Below are positions 5,056 to 5,702 of a DNA stretch of 5,702 nt, one piece after another. How positions within the stretch are numbered: the stretch's first letter is position 1; every line of letters begins with the position of its first letter. This stretch comes from Bacillota bacterium (GTDB lineage: Bacteria > Bacillota > Bacilli > Alicyclobacillales > Alicyclobacillaceae), in contig JAKADF010000255.1 of assembly GCA_021820805.1 (NCBI GenBank), positions 1 through 5,702 of the forward strand, given 5' to 3'. The notes beneath the pieces were generated by a model. The model saw nothing but the letters and a program-made list of their open reading frames with translations, was not told the DNA's origin and ran no database searches. The translations under genes were made by a program, and so were the position numbers.

Positions 5056-5702
5056 TTGCCTATATTACAACACCAAAATTACACCATAGATTATGAAATA
5101 ATTCAAAAACGAATAAACCAAAAAAATATTATTCTACGTGTAAAGAATGGACGGCTTATAGTAAGTGCACCAAAGTACGCTACAATTCAACAAATTGAGT
5201 CAACAGTAAAAAAGCATATTGAATGGGTCATAAATAAATTAAAGCAGTATGTAAAAACACACGAATCAGAAAGTCCGGAAAAAGCAATTCAAACAATCTA
5301 TTTTCACGGTAAACAATTTCAACTAGTAATTTCACATGATACTCATAAACTTATGAATTCGACTGATTCTATTTTTATTTCAAATACGGACTGCAAGATT
5401 TATGTATATTTGAACCCAGAGCCTCACCTTGAATCAAACGAACTAAATTCATATATTAACCATGCTGTCTTCCAAAAATTGTTCTCGTGTGCAGCACTAA
5501 ATATCCCAAATGTTGTAATGGAACTTGGCAAATTTTTTAATCTCATGCCTAAACGTGTTGTTGTAAAAGAGCAAAAAAGCAGATGGGGAAGTTGTTCGAC
5601 GAACGGTTCTATTTATATGAACTGGCGGCTTATACAAGCTCCAGAAGAGGTTCTTCGTTATGTAGCCATCCATGAACTCGCTCACTTGCGGGAACACAAT
5701 CA
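5056..5702 (+). CDS. YgjP-like (DUF45/WLM-type) zinc metallopeptidase, 3' end outside window
   Basis: An open frame that reaches the right edge (215 full codons). Residues about 10-40 have the family opening Y-x-I-x-x-(K/R)-x-x-x-K-x-I-x-L-x-V followed by V-S-A-P, seen as NIILRV and LIVSAPKYAT; HIEWVINKLKQ follows near residues 56-66. The diagnostic C-terminal part is RWGSCSTNGSIYMNWRLIQ from residue 176, then HELAHLREH from 206, an HExxH-type zinc site (H206, E207, H210). The third metal ligand would lie beyond the window. I start at TTG 5056, with AAAGGA 9 nt upstream; in-frame ATGs at 5002, 5017 and 5032 lack a ribosome binding site, and the frame is open still further back into the opposite gene only by chance. 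The family is a predicted SprT-like cytosolic protease with unknown substrate. It is divergent from the nitronate monooxygenase gene. Confidence 0.85.
   Translation, partial: MPILQHQNYTIDYEIIQKRINQKNIILRVKNGRLIVSAPKYATIQQIESTVKKHIEWVINKLKQYVKTHESESPEKAIQTIYFHGKQFQLVISHDTHKLMNSTDSIFISNTDCKIYVYLNPEPHLESNELNSYINHAVFQKLFSCAALNIPNVVMELGKFFNLMPKRVVVKEQKSRWGSCSTNGSIYMNWRLIQAPEEVLRYVAIHELAHLREHN

Noticed and set aside
5497..5697. Open minus-strand frame at the right edge
   Set aside because: It lies opposite the RWGSC and HELAH motifs of the YgjP-like protein, which are much stronger evidence.

Overview
The window looks like chromosome from an endospore-forming Firmicute of the Bacillales type. It carries three small GerPA/GerPF-like spore germination proteins, an Hsp20-type protein with a Gln/Gly/Pro-rich N-terminal region as seen in some spore-coat small heat-shock proteins, and a glycoside hydrolase family 18 enzyme of the YaaH/SleL/YdhD (cortical-fragment-lytic) type. 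Strong GGAGG/GGGG ribosome binding sites, TTG and GTG starts and moderate GC agree with this. I could not assign a genus.

Layout from left to right: (1) the N-terminal part of a metallo-beta-lactamase-fold protein, minus strand, running off the left edge; (2) a divergent intergenic region with a good minus-strand promoter candidate and a short inverted repeat; (3) a two-gene plus-strand operon, a secreted or membrane-anchored GH18 enzyme followed by a half-size COG0701-type permease; (4) a three-gene minus-strand operon, GerPA/PF-like, then GerPA/PF-like, then Hsp20-like, whose last gene overlaps the permease tail to tail; (5) a divergent control region with an inverted repeat and a weak sigma-K-like promoter candidate; (6) a third GerPA/PF-like gene on the plus strand; (7) a class I-type nitronate monooxygenase on the minus strand, whose stop codon overlaps that of the preceding gene; (8) a divergent YgjP-like (DUF45) zinc metallopeptidase that runs off the right edge just after its HELAH motif.

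The most interesting part is 2211-3912. Three diverged paralogues of one spore-specific family flank a single control region, and the two minus-strand ones are linked to a small heat-shock protein. Beside them is a GH18 enzyme that could act on cortex or spore peptidoglycan. My inference is a small spore-coat/germination island, distinct from the canonical gerPA-PF operon. The flanking MBL-fold, nitronate monooxygenase and YgjP-like genes look like ordinary housekeeping or accessory genes.

Genes are packed tightly. No intergenic stretch exceeds about 170 bases, both convergent gene pairs overlap at their 3' ends, and I saw no convincing intrinsic terminator. No tRNA, rRNA, CRISPR array, insertion sequence or phage gene is visible.
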